Source of the DNA: Leptolinea sp. UBA5203
Lineage (GTDB): Bacteria > Chloroflexota > Anaerolineae > Anaerolineales > Anaerolineaceae
Reading direction: 5' to 3'
DNA length: 11,017 nt
Assembly: GCA_002412765.1 (NCBI GenBank)
Contig: DHVR01000002.1
Coordinates: 1 to 11,017 of the forward strand
Below, piece by piece: positions 1-5,647 of the stretch. The translations under genes were made by a program, and so were the position numbers. The notes under the pieces were generated by a model. That model was not told the DNA's origin. It did not search any database and saw nothing but the letters and a program-made list of their open reading frames with translations. Each line of letters opens with the position of its first letter. Position 1 is the stretch's first letter.

Positions 1-1091
1 TGCAGCAGCCAAAGAGTTGGCTGGATTGGAATGGGTTGAATGAATTTGCCAATGGTTCCATGTCGGCTTGTTTTGGCGAAGAATTCAAGGTCTTTGAAGG
101 TCGGCGTCATCCGCGTATTCCGCGGGGTGCGTTAATGCTGATGAGCCGCATCGAGCATGTTCAAGGGCAGCGCCATGCCTTAAAACAACCGGCTGAAATT
201 TTTGCAGCCTATGATGTACCCAATTCAACCTGGTTCAATTCGGAAAACAATCGGGAAATCGCCGTTTCGGCTTTGATGGAAATGGCGTTGCAGCCCTGTG
301 GGGTCTTATCCGCGCATTTGGGAACAGCCTTGACCCGTCCGGATGTAGATTTTTATTTCCGCAATCTGGATGGCGAAATTACCCTGAAGGAAGTTGGCTC
401 TCTGAGCGGTAAAACCATCCAGGGTTGGGGTAAATTGACCTCCACCATTCTCAGTGCCAGTACCATCCTACAGCGCTTCGATTTTTCCCTGGCTGTTTCC
501 GGTCAAGTTTTCCTGACGGGAAACACGGTTTTTGGATATTTTCCTCCGGATGCGATGGCCTCACAGAATGGATTTCCCGGAGCCGTACCCCTGCCTTTGG
601 ACGTCTCTGCTACTACCAACTTGCCGGTTTCAGGAATCACGGAACATTTTGGTCCGCAGCGGGTTTTAATGTTGGATGAAGCCTGCGTCCTGCCCAAACA
701 GGGTCATCATGCCTATGAGGAATTGCTTGGCCGGTATGCCATCCATGCCGAAGATTGGTTCTTCCAGGACCATTTCTATCAAGATCCGGTCATGCCGGGT
801 TCGCTGGGTGTGGAAGCGGTGGTTCAACTTTTGGAACTGTACGCGCTGAGCCTGCCTGAGACGAAAGCCATGTCCTGGGTGGAATTTTTGCCGGGTGCGG
901 ATCAAAAAATCGCCTGGAAATACCGCGGCCAGATTTTACCCACGGATACCATGATGACGGTACGGGTGAAAGTTCACAAAGAACAAAAACCAAATGGCGA
1001 GCTTTGCCTGCATGCGGAAGCGGAAGTATGGAAAGATCAGATCAAAATCTATGCCGTGAACCCGCTTGTTCTGCGGATTCACGCAGTATGA
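1..1091 (+). CDS. PfaC-like polyunsaturated fatty acid/secondary lipid synthase, C-terminal tandem FabA-type dehydratase domains (5' end missing)
   Basis: The reading frame is open from the left edge (first full codon at nt 3), so this is the C-terminal part of a larger protein. The nominal TTG at 36 is not a real start. Two hotdog-like halves are visible. The first contains the segment LMEMALQPCG (about nt 273-302) and a FRNLDG motif near 358-375, as in PfaC. The second carries the FabA/FabZ-type active site HFYQDPVMPGSLG, with the catalytic His codon at 771-773. A Glu at 813-815 stands where E. coli FabA has its second catalytic residue Asp84. FabA-like domains of PUFA synthases dehydrate (and may isomerise) beta-hydroxyacyl-ACP intermediates in the cytoplasm. 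The first half shows no His-x3-Asp-Pro motif and may be non-catalytic. The stop TGA lies 20 nt before pfaD, giving the usual pfaC-pfaD order. Whether ketosynthase domains lie upstream cannot be seen; the protein could also be a fused PfaA-type megasynthase. Confidence 0.87.
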   Translation, partial: QQPKSWLDWNGLNEFANGSMSACFGEEFKVFEGRRHPRIPRGALMLMSRIEHVQGQRHALKQPAEIFAAYDVPNSTWFNSENNREIAVSALMEMALQPCGVLSAHLGTALTRPDVDFYFRNLDGEITLKEVGSLSGKTIQGWGKLTSTILSASTILQRFDFSLAVSGQVFLTGNTVFGYFPPDAMASQNGFPGAVPLPLDVSATTNLPVSGITEHFGPQRVLMLDEACVLPKQGHHAYEELLGRYAIHAEDWFFQDHFYQDPVMPGSLGVEAVVQLLELYALSLPETKAMSWVEFLPGADQKIAWKYRGQILPTDTMMTVRVKVHKEQKPNGELCLHAEAEVWKDQIKIYAVNPLVLRIHAV

Positions 1092-1101
1092 AAGGTTGAT
1101 T

Positions 1102-1105
1102 GGAG
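1102..1105 (+). promoter_or_regulatory. Ribosome binding site deciding the pfaD start
   Basis: GGAG lies 6 nt before the ATG at 1112. An in-frame TTG at 1100 would overlap this site and have no Shine-Dalgarno of its own, so the ATG at 1112 is preferred. Confidence 0.75.
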
Positions 1106-1111
1106 ATAACA

Positions 1112-2725
1112 ATGACAAATCAAACACAACCCCTGGCTGGTTTATTCTGGGAAGGCGAAGCATCGAATCTGCACCAAAAGGATGACGAGCTGCAAGCCTG
1201 CCTTCTCCAGTTGGATCAGGCCGTGTATGTGATTCAAAATAATGGTATTTTTATCACTGACGTGGGAAAGTTAAGCACGGATACAAAAAATTCAGCAACG
1301 CCTGTCGTGGCGATCCTGCCTGCGATGCAAGCCTGGCAGTTTGGCGATGCTGGCTTTTTGAAAGATTATGGCCTGTCTGCGGCTATTTATTATGGTGCGA
1401 TGGCCAATGCCATCACTTCCGTGGAAATGGTGATCGCTGCCGGAAAGGCCGGGTATCTGGCTTCCTTTGGCGCAGCGGGTCTTTCGATGAAAAGCCTTGA
1501 AGAATCCATCCTGAAAATCAAAGCTGCGCTGGCGAACGGTCCTTTTGCCTGTAATTTAATCAATAACATTTACGAACCGCGGATTGAAGAACAAACCGTG
1601 CAGTTGTATCTCAAACATCAGGTGCGAGTGATCGAAGCCTCGGCTTATTTAAAGTTAACGACCAATTTGGTTCATTATCGCGCCGCCGGACTGTCCAAAG
1701 CTGCAGACGGATCCATTGTGATCGGCAACCACATTATTGCCAAAGTTTCCCGAAAGGAAGTGGCGCAAAAGTTTCTGGAACCTGCACCAGATAAGATGCT
1801 GCAGGAGTTGCTTGCAGCGGGCAAGATCACGCCTGAACAGGCTGAGATGGCGCTACAGGTACCCATGGCAGATGATATCACCGTGGAAGCGGATTCCGGC
1901 GGGCATACCGATAATCGTCCCCTGACGGGGCTGCTGCCCACCATGATCGCCTACCGGGATGAAATGCAGCGCAAGCATTCCTTTCCCCAGGCGGTACGCA
2001 TTGGGGCGGGCGGCGGCATCAGCACCCCGGCGGCCATGCTGGCTGCGTTCAGCATGGGAGCAGCCTATGTGGTCACTGGCTCCATTAATCACGCCTGTGT
2101 CGAATCCGGAGCCTGTCAGCACACCCGCGAGTTATTATCAAAAGCCGGCATGGCAGATGTGATCATGGCGCCCTGTGCCGATATGTTTGAGATGGGGGTC
2201 AAAGTCCAGGTGCTGCGCAGCGGGACGTTCTATGCAATGCGGGCGCAAAAACTGTACGATCTGTACTCCCAGTACCAATCTATTGAGGAGATTCCCAGCG
2301 AAGAACGGGAAAAAATTGAGAAGCAAATCTTCAAGAAAACGCTTAACGAGATTTGGGCTGAGACGCGCGCCTTTTTTGAAGCCCGCGATCCTCAGCAGCT
2401 GGTTAAAGCCGATGCCGACCCGCACAAGAAAATGGCTTTGATTTTCCGCTGGTACCTGGGACTTGCTTCGCGCTGGTCGGTGGTTGGGGACAAAGACCGT
2501 GAGATGGATTATCAAATTTGGTGCGGACCGGGCATGGGCACCTTCAATGACTGGGTTCGCGGAAGTTATCTGGAAGCCCCTGAGCAGCGCCAAGTGGTGG
2601 ATATTACCAGCCATCTCTTCCGAGGGTGTGCTTATCAATACCGTGTGAATCAATTATCCCTGGCAGGCATCAAATTGCCTGAATCGATCCGAACTTATTA
2701 TCCAGTCGCAGCTTTGACGAATTAA
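1112..2725 (+). CDS. pfaD: PfaD, FMN-dependent enoyl reductase of a PUFA/secondary lipid synthase
   Basis: This 537-residue protein matches PfaD, the stand-alone trans-acting enoyl reductase of type I iterative PUFA synthases. It belongs to the 2-nitropropane dioxygenase/NMO-like FMN TIM-barrel family. Visible landmarks in order are GAAGLSMKSLEE (about 120-131), the signature EADSGGHTDNRP (259-270), the phosphate-binding type loop GAGGGIST (298-305), GAAYVVTGSINHACVESG (316-333) and MAPCADMFEMGVKVQVL (352-368). A C-terminal helical region contains DYQIWCGPGMGTFNDW. It looks complete, with no frameshift. Known role: NAD(P)H- and flavin-dependent reduction of enoyl-ACP double bonds during chain building, so it decides which double bonds survive. 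It follows the dehydratase gene by 20 nt, which implies translation from the same mRNA. The final product (PUFA, hydrocarbon or another lipid) cannot be told from this gene. Confidence 0.95.
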   Translation: MTNQTQPLAGLFWEGEASNLHQKDDELQACLLQLDQAVYVIQNNGIFITDVGKLSTDTKNSATPVVAILPAMQAWQFGDAGFLKDYGLSAAIYYGAMANAITSVEMVIAAGKAGYLASFGAAGLSMKSLEESILKIKAALANGPFACNLINNIYEPRIEEQTVQLYLKHQVRVIEASAYLKLTTNLVHYRAAGLSKAADGSIVIGNHIIAKVSRKEVAQKFLEPAPDKMLQELLAAGKITPEQAEMALQVPMADDITVEADSGGHTDNRPLTGLLPTMIAYRDEMQRKHSFPQAVRIGAGGGISTPAAMLAAFSMGAAYVVTGSINHACVESGACQHTRELLSKAGMADVIMAPCADMFEMGVKVQVLRSGTFYAMRAQKLYDLYSQYQSIEEIPSEEREKIEKQIFKKTLNEIWAETRAFFEARDPQQLVKADADPHKKMALIFRWYLGLASRWSVVGDKDREMDYQIWCGPGMGTFNDWVRGSYLEAPEQRQVVDITSHLFRGCAYQYRVNQLSLAGIKLPESIRTYYPVAALTN

Positions 2726-2777
2726 TGGATAGGTTTTGATACTTCAAATCCTGTATGCTTCAACTTGAATGTTGAAA

Positions 2778-2783
2778 AAGGAG
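2778..2783 (+). promoter_or_regulatory. Ribosome binding site deciding the carboxyltransferase start
   Basis: AAGGAG is 6 nt before the ATG at 2790. An upstream in-frame ATG at 2769 would place this site inside the coding region, so 2790 is the better start. A weak AT-rich hairpin (TTCAAC 2759-2764 with GTTGAA 2771-2776) lies just upstream. The 64-nt gap after pfaD shows no terminator. Confidence 0.75.
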
Positions 2784-2789
2784 TTAATC

Positions 2790-4331
2790 ATGACGAGAAC
2801 AGAGAAATTACTGGCCATGCGCGAACAGGTGAAGTTGGGCGGCGGTCAGGATAAGATTGACAAACAGCATCAAAGCGGCAAGCTAACCGCCCGAGAACGG
2901 ATTCAATATTTATTGGATGCGGACAGTTTTCAAGAGGTCAGCGCTTATGTTACCCATCGGGCAACCCTGTTTGGTATGGATAAAAACAGCCTGTTGTCGG
3001 ATGGCGTGATTACCGGCTGGGGAAAAATCAATGGACGAATCGCGTATGTCTACGCACAAGATTTCACCGTTTTAGGCGGTTCCCTGGGTGAGGCGCACGG
3101 GATGAAAATCGCCCACATCATGCAGATGGCTCATCAGAATGGGGCACCGGTGATTGGAATGAATGACTCCGGCGGTGCCAGAATTCAAGAGGGTGTGGAT
3201 TCCCTGGCGGCCTACGGCGAAATCTTTTATCAAAATACACTGGCTTCCGGTGTGATTCCCCAGCTCTCTGTCATTATGGGGCCCTGTGCCGGAGGTGCGG
3301 TTTATTCTCCTGCCATTACGGATTTCATCTTCATGGTGGAAAATTCGGCCAATATGTTTATCACCGGACCGCAGGTGGTGAAAGCTGTCACCTTTGAGGA
3401 TGTGGATGCGGAATCTTTGGGCGGCGCGCAAGTTCATGCCAGCAAGAGCGGTGTGGCCGATTTTATTGCGCCCACGGATCAGGAGGTTCTGGATCAGGTG
3501 AAGCGTTTGTTTGCCTTCCTGCCGGAGAACAATTTATCCCCGGCTCCCTACAAACCCACGGATGATCCTGCCCAGCGCAAGACTGATAAAATCATCAGCA
3601 TCATTCCCGAGAACCCCAGTATGCCGTATGACGTGCATGCGGTGATCGAAGAAGTAACGGACAACGGCGAATTCATGGAAGTTGCCGGACGCTATGCCCC
3701 GAATGTTGTGGTGGGCTTTGCTCACTTGAATGGGCATACCGTAGGGATCGTGGCCAACCAGCCGTATTATCAAGCCGGCGTGCTGGATATCAACGGCTCG
3801 GATAAAGGTGCGCGTTTCATCCGCTTCTGTGATGCTTTTCATATCCCCTTGATTACCTTTGTCGACACCCCAGGCTTTTTGCCGGGTGTGGATCAGGAGC
3901 ATGGCGGGATCATTCGCCACGGGGCAAAAATGATTTATGCCTACGCTGAAGCCACAGTGCCGAAGCTTTCCATTATTTTACGTAAAGCCTATGGCGGTGC
4001 TTATATTGTGATGAGCTCCAAGCATCTGCGCGGAGACATCAATTTTGCCCTGCCAAATGCCGAAATCGCGGTGATGGGACCGGAAGGGGCGGTTAATATT
4101 GTCTTCCGCAAGGAAATTCAAGCCGCTTCGGATGGGGAAACCACCCGTCAGGCCTATATTGATGAGTACCGCAACGAATTTTCGAATCCATACGTGGCGG
4201 CTTCCCGCGGCTATATCGATGATGTCATCCTGCCGGAAGAATGCCGGCAAAAATTGATCCTGGCGCTGGAATCCTTGCAGCAGAAAAAGGCTGCTACGCC
4301 CGCCCGGAAACATGGCAATATTCCCTTGTAA
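2790..4331 (+). CDS. Acyl-CoA carboxyltransferase subunit (PccB/AccD5/MmdA class)
   Basis: This complete 513-residue biotin-dependent carboxyltransferase moves CO2 between carboxybiotin and an acyl-CoA (acetyl- or propionyl-CoA to malonyl- or methylmalonyl-CoA, or the reverse). The N-terminal acyl-CoA half shows GGSLGEAHGMK (96-106), NDSGGARIQEG (125-135) and the oxyanion-type loop GPCAGGA (164-170). The C-terminal carboxybiotin half shows FVDTPGFLPG (357-366), RKAYGGAYIVMSSKHL (398-413) and AEIAVMGPEGAVNI (424-437). It ends in KHGNIPL, much like PCC beta subunits. Residue 406 is Ile in the GGAY-x-VM motif, where PccB has the specificity Asp (Asp422 in Streptomyces coelicolor), so it resembles the broader acetyl/propionyl-CoA AccB type. 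The genes that follow encode a small protein and a biotin carrier. Neither a biotin carboxylase nor a membrane decarboxylase beta subunit lies in the window, so carboxylase versus Na+-pumping decarboxylase cannot be settled. Linkage to pfaD suggests malonyl-CoA supply (inference). Confidence 0.93.
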   Translation: MTRTEKLLAMREQVKLGGGQDKIDKQHQSGKLTARERIQYLLDADSFQEVSAYVTHRATLFGMDKNSLLSDGVITGWGKINGRIAYVYAQDFTVLGGSLGEAHGMKIAHIMQMAHQNGAPVIGMNDSGGARIQEGVDSLAAYGEIFYQNTLASGVIPQLSVIMGPCAGGAVYSPAITDFIFMVENSANMFITGPQVVKAVTFEDVDAESLGGAQVHASKSGVADFIAPTDQEVLDQVKRLFAFLPENNLSPAPYKPTDDPAQRKTDKIISIIPENPSMPYDVHAVIEEVTDNGEFMEVAGRYAPNVVVGFAHLNGHTVGIVANQPYYQAGVLDINGSDKGARFIRFCDAFHIPLITFVDTPGFLPGVDQEHGGIIRHGAKMIYAYAEATVPKLSIILRKAYGGAYIVMSSKHLRGDINFALPNAEIAVMGPEGAVNIVFRKEIQAASDGETTRQAYIDEYRNEFSNPYVAASRGYIDDVILPEECRQKLILALESLQQKKAATPARKHGNIPL

Positions 4332-4355
4332 GCACGGAAAGAAAAGGTAATTCAA

Positions 4356-4544
4356 ATGGACTCAACTGAGCAAACACTTAATGAACAAACCAGTACTTAT
4401 ACTGCCCAGGAATTGGCTGCGGTGGTTGCGCATTTATTATTAAACGAAAATACCACCCTCAACCAGCAGGCTGGGCAATCCGCGAATGCGGTGAGCATCT
4501 GGCAAAGCGCCGCCTGGCTGGGTCAGATGCGTGGTGGATACTAG
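4356..4544 (+). CDS. Small acidic protein, putative acyl-CoA carboxylase epsilon-like subunit
   Basis: This is a 62-residue ORF with AAAAGG 8 nt before its ATG. It is spaced 24 nt after the carboxyltransferase and 8 nt before the biotin carrier gene, whose Shine-Dalgarno overlaps its stop codon, so it is very likely translated. It has no membrane segment, which argues against OadG/MmdD-type decarboxylase delta subunits. The core TAQELAAVVAHLLLNE, a polar linker and then SIWQSAAWLGQMRGG resemble the layout of actinobacterial acyl-CoA carboxylase epsilon subunits and of similar small ORFs beside carboxyltransferase genes (a -EELAAvvA- helix, then a Trp-containing tail). The comparison is from memory and the protein is short, so function is inferred mainly from position. 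The expected role is stabilising the contact between carboxyltransferase and biotin-bearing subunit. Confidence 0.7.
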   Translation: MDSTEQTLNEQTSTYTAQELAAVVAHLLLNENTTLNQQAGQSANAVSIWQSAAWLGQMRGGY

Positions 4545-4552
4545 GAGCTGAT

Positions 4553-5044
4553 ATGACCAATAAAACATATATCATCGATAATACTCAGATAGAAATTATC
4601 CAGCAGGCAGGTCAACTTCTGGTGAATGGAAAACCCATTGATGCACAGGTTGTCAATCAATGCGGCGACGCGGTAAAAATTCTGGTGGGCGAGCAGGTCT
4701 ATTCCTATGATATGAAGGAAAAGTCCACCACCCGCATGCGCTTGCAGAACAAGGCACAGGAATTTGTGATTGAATGGCAGACGGCTGCACCATCGACACC
4801 CGTGCGCAATGATGCCGTGGCGCTGCCTGCCCGTAAGGTGGTCAAAGCCCCCTTGCCCGGCGTGGTGGTAAAATTGGTGGCTGTGCCCGGGCAAAAGATC
4901 AAAAAGAACGACGTGGTGCTGGTGATTGAATCCATGAAGATGCAAATTGATGTCCGTTCCACTTTTGAGGGTGTGCTGAAAAGTATGCTGGTGAAAATAG
5001 GGGATCAGATGGAAGTGGACAGCCTGGTAGCTGAAATAGAATAA
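4553..5044 (+). CDS. Biotin carboxyl carrier protein (stand-alone BCCP)
   Basis: This 163-residue biotin carrier has a clear C-terminal biotinyl domain (about 93-163). It contains the canonical ESMKMQ motif, and Lys129 (codon 4937-4939) is the residue to be biotinylated. The flanking PLPGVVVKLVAVPGQKIKKND and FEGVLKSMLVKIGDQMEVDSLVAEI form the usual two half-repeats of the fold. Residues 1 to about 75 form a beta-rich segment (VNGKPID, VGEQVYSYDM) that resembles the BT-like region preceding BCCP in the alpha chain of propionyl-CoA carboxylase, so the protein could be a split-off alpha C-terminus. No Ala/Pro-rich linker of the AccB kind is prominent beyond a short TAAPSTPV stretch near 77-84. 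AGGAG lies 5 nt before the ATG and overlaps the previous stop. It carries CO2 from a biotin carboxylase (not in this window) to the adjacent carboxyltransferase. The operon ends at the terminator 25 nt downstream. Confidence 0.93.
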   Translation: MTNKTYIIDNTQIEIIQQAGQLLVNGKPIDAQVVNQCGDAVKILVGEQVYSYDMKEKSTTRMRLQNKAQEFVIEWQTAAPSTPVRNDAVALPARKVVKAPLPGVVVKLVAVPGQKIKKNDVVLVIESMKMQIDVRSTFEGVLKSMLVKIGDQMEVDSLVAEIE

Positions 5045-5068
5045 TTTATTTTTAATGGCTTGGATATA

Positions 5069-5095
5069 AACTCGTCCGATTGGGCGAGTTTTTTT
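5069..5095 (+). terminator. Rho-independent terminator of the lipid/carboxylase operon
   Basis: The stem AACTCGTCC (5069-5077) pairs with GGGCGAGTT (5082-5090) through one G-U pair. The loop is GATT and the T run is 5089-5095. It lies 25 nt after the biotin carrier stop. Confidence 0.93.
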
Positions 5096-5269
5096 AATCT
5101 GTCCTTTACCAGGTATTGAAATGAGGGGTATTGCGAGTAAATCCACAGCTCTCCAAACACTTCATTCGACAGTAAACTGGGCAAATGTGAGAAAGCATAC
5201 TGTCTGACTCTCTTGTTTCTTAGGAATGTAACGATCTCAACTTCCTGCCACAAACCACCCCCTCCTGCA

Positions 5270-5331
5270 CCTCCCCCAAAAATCCACAAATTCGGTTCCC
5301 ATCTTATTTATTCTTGGATTTTTAGGGGAGG
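5270..5331. repeat. Imperfect inverted repeat, 16-nt arms
   Basis: CCTCCCCCAAAAATCC (5270-5285) and GGATTTTTAGGGGAGG (5316-5331) are reverse complements at 15 of 16 positions, separated by 30 nt. No T run follows, so it is not an intrinsic terminator. It could be a structured RNA element or a decayed small repeat. Confidence 0.6.
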
Positions 5332-5408
5332 AAGTGTTGGCCAGTTCAAATGGCATCTCAAATATCCACAGTTAACCTGCCGCAATCTAAAAGAAACAGT
5401 GGAACTGT

Positions 5409-5431
5409 AGGGGCGCGAGCCTCGCGCCCTA
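5409..5431. repeat. GC-rich palindrome, dispersed-repeat type
   Basis: GGGCGCGAG (5411-5419) and CTCGCGCCC (5421-5429) are perfect reverse complements around a single central C (5420). The arms are much richer in GC than the surrounding spacer. Such G-rich palindromes recur between genes in several bacterial genomes, including some Chloroflexota. With one copy in view, membership of a repeat family is inference. Confidence 0.6.
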
Positions 5432-5548
5432 AAGCTGGGTAAATACAGCGTCCGCTCTTGCAATTGAATTGGCTTGTTGGATTTTCCCTTTCCACCTTTG
5501 TTTCTTTGGAGAAATTGCCTCGAAATTGAAAATGTGAAAAACCATAGA

Positions 5549-5574
5549 AACTCGTCCGTTGGGCGAGTTTTTTT
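5549..5574 (+). terminator. Second, near-identical Rho-independent terminator (orphan)
   Basis: The stem AACTCGTCC (5549-5557) pairs with GGGCGAGTT (5561-5569). The loop is GTT and the T run is 5568-5574. Both stem arms are identical to those at 5069-5090. No gene ends just before it, so it may terminate a non-coding transcript, back up the first terminator or insulate pepT. Confidence 0.88.
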
Positions 5575-5595
5575 GTCTCCCTCCTTCACCTTTGT

Positions 5596-5625
5596 TTGAA
5601 AGTGGTGTAAAGTAAAGACAATATT
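5596..5625 (+). promoter_or_regulatory. Possible pepT promoter
   Basis: TTGAAA (5596-5601) and AATATT (5620-5625) are separated by 18 nt. The -35 is close to consensus and the -10 matches 4 of 6 positions. The placement just after a terminator and 22 nt before the ATG is sensible, but the match is weak. Confidence 0.3.
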
Positions 5626-5634
5626 GGATGATAC

Positions 5635-5640
5635 AAAGGA
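5635..5640 (+). promoter_or_regulatory. Ribosome binding site deciding the pepT start
   Basis: AAAGGA is 7 nt before the ATG at 5648. The alternative in-frame TTG at 5624 has no such site. Confidence 0.65.
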
Positions 5641-5647
5641 TGGAGCT

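Larger units (their letters stand above)
5045..5647. other. Gene-free interval of about 600 bp
   Basis: No ORF here looks real. The candidates run through the terminators or the palindrome, lack good ribosome binding sites and are low-complexity or Pro-rich. The interval holds two near-identical terminators (5069-5095 and 5549-5574), an imperfect inverted repeat (5270-5331), a GC-rich palindrome (5409-5431) and an 11-nt direct repeat CACCTTTGTTT (5493-5503 and 5587-5597). The pepT leader lies at its right end. ATCCACA occurs three times on the plus strand (5141, 5282, 5364). Confidence 0.75.

Noticed and set aside
36..38. TTG at 36 as a real start of the first gene
   Set aside because: The frame stays open to the window edge, no Shine-Dalgarno precedes the TTG, and the domain is normally internal to a larger protein.
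2138..2653. A 171-codon open frame on the minus strand
   Set aside because: It is entirely antisense to pfaD, whose protein motifs are unmistakable. No recognisable domain or ribosome binding site supports it.
4356..4544. OadG/MmdD-type decarboxylase delta subunit
   Set aside because: Those have an N-terminal membrane helix. This protein has none, and no beta subunit gene follows before the terminator.
4541..5146. A 201-codon open frame on the minus strand
   Set aside because: It lies antisense to the biotin carrier gene, runs through the operon terminator and has His/Leu-rich content typical of a shadow frame.
5141..5370. Replication origin
   Set aside because: Only a few imperfect DnaA-like heptamers, with no neighbouring replication genes and no clear AT-rich unwinding region.
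5308..5589. A 93-codon minus-strand frame in the spacer, and overlapping frames at 5005-5289 (-) and 5213-5410 (+)
   Set aside because: They read through terminators, the inverted repeat and the GC palindrome. Composition is low-complexity (Pro or Gly runs, Arg/Ser from the palindrome), and none has a good start context.
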